From Hyalella azteca (taxonomy: Eukaryota > Arthropoda > Malacostraca > Amphipoda > Hyalellidae), in NCBI RefSeq assembly GCF_000764305.2, contig NW_025940754.1, positions 310,001-374,000 of the forward strand: a stretch of DNA of 64,000 nucleotides, written 5' to 3'. The notes under the pieces are model-generated. The model had not been told where the DNA came from. It saw only the letters and a list, made by a program, of their open reading frames with translations, and did not search any database. A program made the translations under genes and the position numbers. Of the stretch, positions 46,684 to 57,668 are shown one piece after another (positions within the stretch are counted from its first letter, which is position 1; the number at the start of each line of letters is the position of its first letter).

Positions 46684-48105
46684 TATCAAACTCGGCACTT
46701 GTCTTTGACGTGCGAGCAAAATACAACAAGATAAGGAGCAAATAGATGATAAGCCGCTTTGAGAGCTTAAAGTTGTTCGCGGAAAACATCGAAGCAAAGT
46801 GTCGCAGGGCAAAGTTGTGTTTTAAAGTGCTTACCGGCGCTCGGTTTACGCTTGCTACTTACATTCACAGGAGCAAGAAGCACCTCTCGACCAAACGCGG
46901 GGCTGGTTTCATTTCCGTCACCCTATAAAAAGATGTCATAAAAGCTCTGGCCATGCATAGAAATAAGTGCTGCTCTTGCTCGCATGCTTGTTCGCACGGC
47001 GCCCGAATAGAATGCAATGGCAAAGAAAGGCCAGTTATTGCACCGCTGTTCCGCTCTCGGCTAACGGATTCGTGGTCGAAGATTATAAGAGAGCTTAAGG
47101 GCCTTGGAACTTATTCTATTCTATCTCACTGACCTGCACAAGCTCAATTTATTCCGGAATCGCTCCTGCTCATGCGAAGGCAATGATCCTTGAAGATTTG
47201 CTCGCAAATGGAGACTACAAATCGAAAGGGATCGTTTGCTGGATATCGGCGCAAATTCTTGTTAGGAGAAAACAAATAATACTTCTCTAGCCCAAAATAA
47301 TAAAGAAAACATCTAATTTTTCCGTGTAAAATAAAAAAATGGAAGCCTTCTAATATTTCGCCTTTTCATTTAAGCCTGCCAAAAGTTTCCTGCACTGTTT
47401 TTTACGGTTTAAAATTCACGCCAGAAAGCATCAAATAGTATATCCTTTAGGCCAGCACAAATTTTTTCAATAGATCAAACCCGCTGCAAAGCAGTCTCTA
47501 AAATTAAAGCCACATGAAACGTTTCGCAGCAACAAATAATTTTTTTTCCTAATGAAATCTGGACCATGAGCTGGATGACCGACTGTTTTATCTCACCCTC
47601 CAAGAAGAGGCCTGGAAATGGAATGCAGTACAGAAGGAAGTTGCATTTATTCTTTTCGAAGCCTAAATTAATCCGCAGAGTAAATCTTGCCGCGCAAAAA
47701 TAGTTCAAAGGCACCGAAAAATTTTGTGTGCGACGACATTTTTCGGAGCGGCCCGCACTAACTGTCGGACGTGCCATTCTGGAGAGGAATCTGGAATCTT
47801 TCTATTCGTGCTTTTTACTCGCAATGAAAGGCCCGCTAGACGCGTAGCTTTAGGCCAAATCAATGGACTTTCCTCGAGTGCGTTAGCGTTAGAATTCTTG
47901 CGGCTCGACCGAGTGATTGGCGAGAGTAGAGATTGCGTCGAGCAATCTCTGCGTGATGGTCACTGAGTACATTGCTAATGCTCGCTTCAACTGCATTGCA
48001 GAGAGAGTAATTTCATTTAAAATCTCCATTGGAATACGTGATAGGTATAATCACGTGGTACGAGCATTTGCAAGCATTTTTGTGTGGTTGAACAGAATGT
48101 GCAGA
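46684..48105. other. Non-coding spacer
   Basis: Unique sequence, locally less AT-rich (46,800-47,060 and 47,740-47,960). Several 60-100-codon frames overlap on both strands. None has a recognisable motif. Confidence 0.5.
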
Positions 48106-48330
48106 GAAGGATATTTTTAGTCTATCGAGGAGGTTACTTTCAGTCTACTGAAGAGGTTAATTTCAGTCTATTGAGGAGGTTAATTTCAGTCTAATGATGA
48201 GGTTAATTTCAGTCTATTGAGGAGGTTACTTTCAGTCTACTGAAGAGGTTAATTTCAGTCTATTGATTAAGGAGGATATTTTTAGTCTATTGAAAGCATA
48301 CACCCAGTCTATCGAGGAGCATACTTTCAT
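48106..48330. repeat. 23-bp tandem repeat
   Basis: About nine copies of GAGGTTAATTTCAGTCTATT followed by GAG. Two-unit variants (TTACTTTCAGTCTACTGAA) recur at 48,132 and 48,224, indicating block duplication. The last copies decay into TTGAATTGAAAGTAAG. Confidence 0.93.
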
Positions 48331-48363
48331 TGAATTGAAAGTAAGCCATGAACAGGAAGAATA

Positions 48364-48422
48364 CTTGTGCCCATGGTTGAATTAATACATTAATGTATTA
48401 ATAATTCAACCATGCTTGTGCC
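48364..48422. repeat. 43-bp palindrome flanked by 8-bp direct repeats
   Basis: CATGGTTGAATTA...TAATTCAACCATG (48,372-48,414) is a near-perfect hairpin with a 3-base bulge. On each side lies the same 8 bp, CTTGTGCC (48,364-48,371 and 48,415-48,422). It may be a tiny foldback insertion with an 8-bp target-site duplication, or a template-switch palindrome. Confidence 0.8.
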
Positions 48423-50209
48423 AGTCAGTTTCAGCAGATTCGTTTGCAGACTCAGTGGGGGGAAACAGACCTTCCTATATAAGTGACTTCTGTGAACGCA
48501 TCTGTTGTGATTCTTTAATGCCTCCGCATGGCAGTGAAGCTAAACAAGGCAATTACATGAACTGGTTCTCTATTTATAAGCGCGAATTCTTCAATTCACA
48601 CGGAGAACATTGCTGTTCTGATCACGCTGCGCCAATGAATCTTAACTAACATGAATCTAAGCTAACTAAAACCACACACAAAATGATACCTAGCTTAATT
48701 GAGACCTATTGCTAGCAGCACTAATAATACATGCTCATCTTTTGCTGCATATAAACATTTGAAAAAACCATAGACCTCTACTCTCCAATTTGGTGATCAA
48801 GGATTTAATAAAATAAATTGAAAAGTTGGAAATCTGGTAGCGCGTTCTCTCTGAAAACATTGGAAAAATTCAATATTCAAGTCGAAAATGTTCAAGCAAA
48901 TGTAACGGCCAAATAAATATTGATGTATTCATTAATCTTATAGCTAAATCTTATAGGTAAAAAATATATATATAAAAGCGACTAATATGCTGAAAGGAAT
49001 CATTATATTTTCATTGAATTCGTTTAGGATTCAGCTCCACCGTCAGCTTAAAATTTCAATAATGTAATTAATATCAATTGTTTGGATGACAAAATTTATG
49101 TTGATATGTTGCAGTTGATATTTTTAAACTCTCCCATTAAAACGAAAAACTGGCCGCGTCGGAGGTAATTTATAGCTACGTTATCCCGTTTTGAATTTTT
49201 GTAAAATGATTGAGTGAAATCTCGTAAATCCGTTTATATACTATGAATTATAACCTATTTAATACCTGCTGCAAATGTTCTTAAATTCATGTAGCCTGTA
49301 GCGAATAACGTTATCATCCGTGTTACCGCGAGACTTATAACTGAATTCTCGCGTCGCGGACTAGCCATCCATTTTCTTAACAATTAAGATAATAATGAAG
49401 AAATGGCTCCGACGTTGTTGTCCACAATAATTCAAAAATTACTAGTTGAATTCACCTCAATAATTCTATTTATTTGATGAAATTAAATCAGATGATCATA
49501 ATTAAATATATATTTAAATATTCATGTGTTACGAGGTGACAATTTATATTAATAAAGATTGGAATTTCAATGGTACAATTGGAATCGAACCTTTAAGGTT
49601 TGTTTAAGAAAACAATTGTTTAAAAATCATGAAAATTGTCCCCAGAGGGCATGTCACGGCTCTTAAAATTTCCCTACCACGGATACATGAATTTCCTAAG
49701 CGAATTTCTACCACGTGTCGATGTCAATATACGCAATCATAAAGAATTCCTATAAGGGGTCACGCGATTAGGTTGGCGTTATGGCGATAACAGCCTCTAC
49801 CACCACCGCCGTAAACCTTGCGTTCCTGCCTTAATTTTGAACACATGTCGTCTTCTAGTCCTCCTGAAAGATTTCCAATTTTTGGAATCCCGACAAAATG
49901 TCACGCAAAATGCGCGAGATCCAAAAGATTTATCTTATCCCTTAACAAAAAATTCGATCTTAAAAATGAGGTCTTTGACTGGTTCGCTACCCGTCCTTTT
50001 CGAAGATGAAGACTCGGGACGTCGGATTTGTGCAGATTTATATCGGATAAATAAATAAACATTATGTGTAAATTTATGGACTGACTTAACAAGAAAATAA
50101 ATGGATCATTTTATAAATGTGTAAATCCAAACGAAGAGAAGCTCGAATGCATGGACCTTTCCATCATTCGAATGCTGTACGAGTAATGCGTGTCATGTTG
50201 TGTTATATT
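48423..50209. other. AT-rich non-coding spacer
   Basis: Unique sequence. Short frames at 48,416-48,649 and 49,818-50,092 are unrecognised. Confidence 0.5.
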
Positions 50210-50405
50210 AATATCGTCATACTATGATGTTACTATAGTAATACCATGATGATACTACCGTTTTACTATGATGATACTGCCGTAATCCTGCAATGATACC
50301 ACCGTTGTACTATGACGATAAAACCGTTATATTATGATGATACAAGTGTAATACCATGATAATACTATCGCTTTACCATGACGCTACTATCTCGTAATGC
50401 TATGG
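50210..50405. repeat. Degenerate ~30-bp tandem repeat
   Basis: About seven diverged units built on TACTATGATGATACTACCGT and TAATACCATGATGATACTA. Confidence 0.82.
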
Positions 50406-50945
50406 CATGACTATTCTGAAATATTCCTGAATTATGATCTCCACCCCCTTCCCCCCGCTACAATGCTAATAAACTTTAATTAATAAATCAGAAACGGCGA
50501 AATCATGATCACATACGTGTAAACCATTGATTATCAATATTATGTTGATTATTCTAAACAACGAACACTGACAGCCACTTCGAATCCACTCTTATAGAGT
50601 TTTGGTCAAAATTCCAATAAAATTCTGTTCATTTTCGAACATTTGAACGTGTCGCAAAAACCATTTAAAGCAAATTAATCATAAAAATTTGTCAATTTCG
50701 TTTCCACATGACATCGAGAATTCATGATCAAGAATCCATAGTTCTCAACAAAAGTATATTTAACTCGCAAACTTCTCTGCCGAAATTTAAGAAAGAAAAA
50801 ATTTCTTTCAAGATTGGATCGTGCTTTTGGAAAATAAAATAATTTATTTATGAGGTTTCATACACTAATTAGAACCGGAGCGAGATATATGATTTTATTT
50901 ATATATGCATCATGCATGGAGTATGGTGAAGTTTTTTGGCGAAAA
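50406..50945. other. Non-coding spacer
   Basis: AT-rich unique sequence with no supported feature. Confidence 0.5.
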
Positions 50946-51095
50946 TTACCGGCAGTTTACACGGGGCAAATACAGGTGGATGAAATGACCGGCAGCTTAG
51001 GTGCGGCCAATACAGATGGATGAAATAACCGGCAGTTTACGTGCAGCCAATACAGATGGAAGAAGTTATCGGTAGTTTGCATCCAATACAGATGG
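50946..51095. repeat. ~42-bp tandem repeat, ~3.5 copies
   Basis: Units of ACCGGCAGTTTACGTGCAGC, then CAATACAGATGGATGAAAT, with progressive divergence and a shortened last copy. Confidence 0.9.
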
Positions 51096-52019
51096 ATGAT
51101 ATTCAAACGGTCATACAGAGATCTAATCATGCCTACTCTAATCGCTATCCTCGTGGGTATATTTAGAAGTTTTTCTCTGCTGTAAGATAGTGGGCAAAAT
51201 GTCTATATTATTTTAGGATTTACATAACTATACTTTAAATATACATAGACTGCTTTCATTGGGGAATAAAATTCTGTTTGCGTTACGCTAACAAAATCAT
51301 ATAGCAATTCATCAGCAACTCGTTGAAGGATTTGATCAAGAATTTTTTTATTCCCAAGGCTCTATAAAATGAGATTGATAATATTGACCTTACAATTTTT
51401 GTTGTATATGCGTAAAATCTCTGAAAATTTATTCCACAGTCGGTAAAAGACTGCATGAAAAAACAGGTCTAAATCACGAACAAAGACCGTAATAAGCTTT
51501 TACTGAAATTATTTTTTAAACAATTACACCTTAAACGATTTCTATAAAAAATTTTCGGTCATTTTAATCCATACGGTTAAACGGTAGAATATATATTTTT
51601 TTGCGCGTGTGTGGGAAAGAAAAGCTTGGCAGGCTCAGTTCGGTATCACTAGCTACATTCCGTGCCGAAACGGTTTTAATTTTTTTCGTGGCAGAGCGAG
51701 GCCGAAGCAACAATGTTATGCTATGTTGGAGCCTAAACAGGCTTGAGAGATCAGGCAAAAACCAGTTTCTGGCTAGTCCTTTGAAACTAAAAGAAAAAAT
51801 TCTAAACTATTTTCAGAATCCCACTGAATTTGCCCTAGAAATGCCCCCGAGCTTGTAAGCATTCACACGATCTTGAGTTTTGTGCCAGTACCCTGATGAA
51901 ATCTTCGTTTTTTTTTGTCATCGCGTTTGAAACACAAACTGTTTATAAAATTTGCATTTTGTGAAGTCATTGGAAGCTATTTAAATTATTAGTTACTCGG
52001 TTTAGTTGTGCAATAATTA
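51096..52019. other. Non-coding spacer up to mariner insertion
   Basis: Unique sequence. Overlapping frames at 51,564-51,858 on both strands are not recognisable. The TA dinucleotide at 52,018-52,019 is the likely left target-site base pair of the next element. Confidence 0.5.
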
Positions 52020-53336
52020 CAGAGCAAGTACAAAGTCCGCCATATTTATGGCAACGGATGTTTGTATTATAAAAATAAATTGGTTTCTAGGAGACTTTTC
52101 TTTTATAATGAAACTTAATATCATCTATTAATTCATCTATTTTATATTGCAGAAGTCTAAGGTGCCTAAATTTACTATTACTTATGGCAGTAGATAGAAA
52201 TGCATTTGTAACCCTTCATGAAAAGGGCGAGAGTAATTGAGTCATTGCATAAAAGCTCCAATTTCGTCGTGAGTCGTGAAACTGTGTGGAATGTGGTAAA
52301 AAAATTAAAGGAAACTGGTGAAACATGCAATCGACCTGGTCAAGGAAGGAAACGAAGTGTCCGAACAAAACAATTGGTCAAAAATACGAGGGAGAAGTTG
52401 AGGAGAAACCTTCGTCGCTCAGCTGCAAAATTGGCTGCATTAGCAGGGGTCAGTCAGACATCAATGCGTAGAGTCCTCAAAGATGACCTCAAAACCTCCC
52501 CTTACAAGATGCAAACAAGGCATGAACTAACAGACCGTCATGAACGAATGAGGCTCAAAAGATGCTAGCACATTCCAGATCTCATTGAGTACGGCACGCT
52601 GCCCAACTTGGTGTTCAGTGACGAGAAAAAATTTGACATTGAACAAAGCGTTAACAGTCAAAATGACAGAGTTTGGAGTCGGGATGGATCTGTGGCAACC
52701 AGAACAGTAACACGACGTCAAAATCCCATGTCCGTGGTGGTTTGGGCCGCGGTAACCGCCACTGGGAGGTCCCCACTCGTTTTTGTCCCCTCATGAGTGA
52801 AATTGAACAGTCAGCGATACATTTCGGACATTTTGGAAGCTGTGTTCTTACAATTGGCCCGTAAACACTTCAACGGCTCACCATGGAGTTTTCAACAAGG
52901 CTCTGCCCCATCACATGGCTCAAACATGACTCAAAACTTGATTCAGGGTCACATCCCAGCGTTCATTAGCAAAAATGAATGGCCCTCAAGAAACCCTGAT
53001 TTGAATCCTCTTGACTCTTCTGTGTGGGCTATTTTAGAGAGTAGGGTCTGCAGAACACCTCATGATTCTTTGGATAGTTTGAAGTCTAAATTGACGCGAG
53101 AATGGGACTTGATCCCTCAATAAATGCTGCGTGGCTCCTGTGAAGCTTTCCCGCGTAGATTGGAGGCCGCCATTAAAAATAAGGGTGGTCATATTGAATA
53201 AATATGTCTGAGAATTGTTTAAGTAATTCTTGGTTACTAGCTCATCCAATAAAAAAGCAACGCGCCTGTTTGTTTCATTGAGAAATAACAAAAAACATGC
53301 GTTGCCATAAATATGGCGGACCCTGTATTCACTCTG
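52020..53336 (+). mobile_element. Tc1/mariner-superfamily DNA transposon (DD37D type), inactive
   Basis: The element is 1,317 bp with 44-bp terminal inverted repeats (52,020-52,063 and 53,293-53,336) that match at 38 of 44 positions. Both repeats contain the identical block GTCCGCCATATTTATGGCAA. Length and architecture are typical of Tc1/mariner. A TA dinucleotide lies just outside the left end, but none directly abuts the right end (GGATGTG), so that flank has mutated or the insertion edge has eroded. It contains one plus-strand transposase relic. Confidence 0.94.
52184..53201 (+). pseudogene. Tc1/mariner-type transposase relic (D-D-D catalytic family)
   Basis: The transposase would bind the terminal repeats and cut and paste the element. 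An N-terminal piece (52,184 to about 52,268: MAVDRNAFVTLHEKGESN) lies in frame 2 with two stops. The rest is in frame 3: helix-turn-helix region RETVWNVVKKLKETGETCNR, a GRKRSVRT basic linker resembling the GRPR motif, a second HTH (SAAKLAALAGVSQTSMRRVL), then the catalytic domain. First Asp is in FSDEKKF (52,620-52,622) and third Asp in PDLNPLD (53,013-53,015). The second, normally QQD, reads QQG (Gly at 52,899-52,901), 37 residues before the third. In-frame stops are TAG at 52,566, TGA at 52,794 and TAA at 53,121. The natural end is probably TAA at 53,199. Loss of a catalytic Asp plus stops and frameshift mean no activity. Confidence 0.95.
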
Positions 53337-55440
53337 GGATGTGTATCTCAGTATCTCGACTCGAAAAACTCCATAGGCAAGAATTCTATCGCAAATTTTA
53401 AACTTTAAATATGTCTTGCCTGAAAACGGACTTTTCCAGTCTTAATGGCATTATAGATTGATCGGTCTACATCCTAACGAAATTATTCGAGTATATATTG
53501 GGGCCACTAGCGGTCAGTTATCCAAGCCACAACGATTAATATTACTGAATATATTAATGGTAAAACTAATAATTTATACAATCATTTGAACTAAAACAAA
53601 AATATATTGTTTTGCCTGAAAAGTTTACGGAAAATTACCGTATAAGAAAATAGTAGAACAGTTGTATCAACTTTAAAGGTTAGTCCAATTTTGGCCTGTC
53701 GCTGCATCATGGCATCACAAAATTTTCACAGTTAGCTGATGATCTCGAACCCGAAGGTCACTGCTTCAGCGGTGAAACAATCTAACAGCACTGCACATTC
53801 CGGCTGAGTCTTATTTTAATACATAATTTAATTTAGAGGACATGATAATTGGGATCCCAATTTGCTTTCCCATCAGTGGCTTTACCCTAAATGGCTCTAA
53901 AATAATTCATTGGGTTACCATTATTAATTACTCACATAAGGAACAAATGAAATTAAAATTAATGAGAAAAGAAGAGCCAAATTTCGAGGGAAATATAATA
54001 TATTTTACGGAACACTCAGAAGACGTAATGACTGATAAGGCACAATCACCGTGGTGATCATGCATACTATTAATGAAATATAAAATAAAATGTATAAATG
54101 TATGTAAAATGTTCAAATTTGCAAAAGAAAAATAATAGCACACTTTAAGGCCCGTGATCGTCTGTCAACCAAATCCTTATTACAATTTCAAAAAGGAGGT
54201 CAAAGTCCACGGTGTTAACACTTACTGTTCCAAGCTTCAAGTCAAGACTCAAAGTTTATAATTCAAGCTCTGAACTTTCTGCAGATTATAAATCCAATCC
54301 AATCAAGAGAATGTTAAAGAAGATTGCAAAATTACACATAAAAATTCTATGTACAGTGAATTCATAGTAAAAAAGTATATACTAAATGCATTCTAAACAC
54401 ATATTACGGTCAACATTTCAACAGCCCTACACTAATAACAAGATCATCTTTCACGATTCTACCACACAACCGCAATCTAACGCAACGCATCTATAGCATG
54501 GACGTAAACGATAACAAAGTTTTCTCTAAAGCCGAAATTATACAATTGATTGTCTTTTATTTATAGACCAAAATAGAAGGTCACTCGATGAGCATGGTAT
54601 AATTGTGATATTCTTACGTATATTTTATTTTTCATAATCAAAAACATTTTTAGTCGTCCTGACCGGATGCTGGCGAGAGAGCTTTTTCCATAATCTCCAA
54701 ATCTCATTTTCTTTGATGAAAGAAATTAAATCCCGAGAAAAGTCTAAACAAGGACATTGCAATTTTAGGCGTTTTTTTGCAGGAAATGACTGAGCTTTCC
54801 CCATTTGCGTGAATTCACTTTAATTGGGGCTTTCTCGAGCGTGAATAGGTCCTATTTTTTTGTTAGTTAGCAACGCTAATTAGATCTGCCCGGAATACCC
54901 GGCAGTTCTTCTCAGATTTCGTTTCAAATCTGCAGGTTGGCTCACGGAAAACAATCTTAGCGGCAAAGTGCTGTTCTTTCCGCGTTTTCTTACAAATTCC
55001 GCAAACAACTGAGAAAGGACCAAGAATTTCTGTTGCAGGCAATAGCTTCGGCTTGATTTTTTTTCTTCGAGACCGTGCAACTCATTCCTTGTCTGCTCAA
55101 GCCAGCAGCTACAAAAATGAGTAAAAATATTCCTAAAATTCCTGTATACTGAATTTTTTATTCTAAATTCAGTTTTACATTAATTATAATTAAAATCTTG
55201 ATGCCGGAAATTGCGCGAAGAAAAATGGCCAAAAACGTGTTTGGGCAAACAATCAAAGATTCGATAAAATGTGTATCTGTCTTTATACTTGTTCGCCTCT
55301 GAACTCATTTCGTGTGCAGTGATTGCCGATTTTTTTTCATCTCCTGCATGATGACTGCATGCATATTTCCATTGCGCGCTCAAGAGACTTATTTTAGGTG
55401 AACAATTTTTAAGCGAGACAATATATCCTGCTTTGATTGT
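53337..55440. other. AT-rich non-coding spacer
   Basis: Unique sequence. Frames at 53,842-54,143, 54,880-55,080 and 55,180-55,446 are short and unrecognised. Confidence 0.5.
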
Positions 55441-55503
55441 TATCACCTTAATTAATTAATTGAATTGACCTTAATTAATTAATTAATTAAGTTAATTAAT
55501 CAT
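55441..55503. repeat. (TTAA/ATTAAT)n low-complexity tract
   Basis: Two runs of TTAATTAATTAATT are separated by GAATTGACC. This is simple-sequence DNA. Confidence 0.85.
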
Positions 55504-56494
55504 AATTATCGAACTAAAATATTAATTGTGCTTAGCCCTGGTGCACATGAAGTTGCAAAAATTATCTATATCATAAATAATAAAATTAAAACACCAAATT
55601 TAACAAAACTCTAATCGATTTCCAACAATAAGTTGTTTATGAAAAGAAACATAATACTAAACTTCATCCTACACGACTGATCTACTGATCATTTCATCAG
55701 TAAAATCAAACAGAGCTCTTGTATAAACCTAACAGCCCTTAAATTCACAATGGCAGAACAATTCATTCATTTTGTTGAATTCCTTCTTAAATACAAAGTT
55801 TATATGTCCTGTGCGCCTGAAACGCGCCTGTCATGCGCATGGTAGCTGCAGTAATTTTTATTGTCATCTTTAGGTTTAGTTGGGCTCCTGGTTTAAGAAT
55901 AAGAATGTGGTGCGTACGCTTCAATTCTGAAGATTCCTTTACTGAGTACAACAATTTTCTATATCGTAACGGATGTTCGAAATAAATGGTTTCATTTCAT
56001 ACCTTGTGTGCAATGATAATTTAATGTTAGGTTTCTCTGTATATTGTTTATTTTACAAAAACCTATTTAAATAAGAGCGAACGGCAAAACAGTGCGTTAA
56101 AAGTTCTGCGTAACGACTAAACCTTAAATATTTGAATTAAATAACAGCAGCAGACCAGTCAATTCATTGCCATTCATAAACAGTGGCAGAGTTCTCATCC
56201 TACATTACCGAGCAGTGGCATAACATTTCATTCATTTGAACTCACTGAACGTTGAACAGCTCCTAGTAACTTACAAAGGTTCTTAAGGATGCACAGATAG
56301 GTCAGGCAGTCAGTAGTACTTGGAATGCTGCAAATTAATGCAGCATCGCAGCAAGTCTTGCATGTCTTCTGTCTTGTTGAGCAGTTCTCATTGCTGCGTC
56401 TTATTCCCCCGAGACTCAGTTAATTGCTCTGAAATTTTTAAGCTGACGCTGCGGTCAATCATGGAGAGACGTGGAGCGCACTGCGGGCATGAAC
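55504..56494. other. AT-rich non-coding spacer
   Basis: Unique sequence with no supported feature. Confidence 0.5.
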
Positions 56495-57056
56495 AGGTGC
56501 TGCTGCTGATAGTGCTGTTACTGCAGCTTATAATGCTGTTACTGCTGCTGATAATGCTGTTACTGCAGCTTATAATGCTGTTACTGCTGCTGATAATGTT
56601 GTTACTGCTGCTGATAATGCTGTTACTGCTGCTGATAATGCTGTTACTGCTGCTAATAGTGCTGTTACTGCTGCTGATAATGCTGTTACTGCTGCTTATA
56701 ATGCTGTTACTGCTGCTGATAATGCTGTTTCTGCTGCTGATAATGCTGTTACAGCTGTTTATAATGCTGTTACTGCTGCTGATAATGCTGTTTCTGCTGC
56801 TGATAATGCTGTTACTGCTGCTTATAATGCTGTTACTGCTGCTTATAATGCTGTTACTGCTGCTGATAATGCTGTTTCTGCTGCTGATAATGCTGTTTCT
56901 GCTGCTGATAATGTTGCTACTGCTGCTGATAGTGCTGTTACTGCTGCTGATAATGCTGTTACTGCTGCTAATAATGCTGTTACTGCTGCTGATAATGCTG
57001 TCACTGCTGCTGATAATGCGGTTACTGCTGCTGATAATGCTGATAATGCTGTTGCG
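56495..57056. repeat. 21-bp tandem repeat (CTGCTGATAATGCTGTTACTG)
   Basis: About 26 copies of a 21-bp unit, GCTGCTGATAATGCTGTTAC plus T, with common variants CTTATAATG, CTGTTTCTG and AATAGTG. Because 21 is divisible by 3, the plus strand stays open for 295 codons (56,320-57,207) as LLLLLIM heptads. The minus strand stays open as SAAVTAL heptads. A more diverged tail (GTTGCTGATGTTAG, GTGTTGGTGTTGG) runs on to about 57,150. A transmembrane-like poly-Leu protein is an arithmetic by-product and is not supported. Confidence 0.95.
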
Positions 57057-57465
57057 AGTGCTGGTGGCAATGCTGTTGCTGATGTTAGTTCTTGTAGCGA
57101 TGATGGTTCTCGTGTTGGTGTTGGTGCTCCTGCTGATCCTGCTGTCGATGATGCACCGGCAGCACCTATTTATTCCGATAATGGTGCTGCCTATTTATTC
57201 TGTATAATGATAGTGCTGATTTGCGATGATACTTGTGTTAAGGTGGCTAGTGCTGGAGCTGATGGTGCTGCTGCAAATGCTTTTTATATTACCCTCGGTC
57301 ACTGGTAAAAATATGGTGATAATTATTATACCGAAAGGGATAATTCGGATATAGCTTCTGCATCTTCTGCTTATGTTACAAGCTACTGCTTTTCGCTCGT
57401 GGCAGCTACTTAATTGGCTTTTTCTTCGGCACCAATAATAATTATGTAATTATTATATCAGACAA
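57057..57465. other. Diverged repeat tail and spacer
   Basis: Degenerate GCTG/GATG-rich sequence to about 57,280, then unique sequence. No supported gene. Confidence 0.5.
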
Positions 57466-57524
57466 TATAAAATAACATAATATACAATATAATATAACAT
57501 AATATACAATATAATATAACATAA
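57466..57524. repeat. 22-bp AT-rich tandem repeat, ~2.7 copies
   Basis: ATAATATACAATATAATATA followed by AC is repeated almost perfectly. Confidence 0.92.
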
Positions 57525-57530
57525 TTGGAA

Positions 57531-57668
57531 GGCTGAGGCTGACATTCTACTACAGCCGCAGCTGTTGTGAGGCTGAGGCTGACATTCTACTACAGCTGCA
57601 GCTGTTGTGAGGCTGAGGAGGACATTCTCTACAGCCGCAGCTGGTGGGAGGCTGAGGCTAAGTTTCTA
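57531..57668. repeat. 40-bp tandem repeat, ~3.4 copies
   Basis: GGCTGAGGCTGACATTCTAC followed by TACAGCCGCAGCTGTTGTGA is repeated. The third copy has GGAGGACATTCTCTACAGC and GGTGGGA variants. It directly follows the 22-bp AT-rich array but is unrelated to it. Confidence 0.94.

Noticed and set aside
49570..49600. AATCGAACC, resembling a tRNA T-arm
   Set aside because: No acceptor stem, D-arm or A box can be placed at the right distance.
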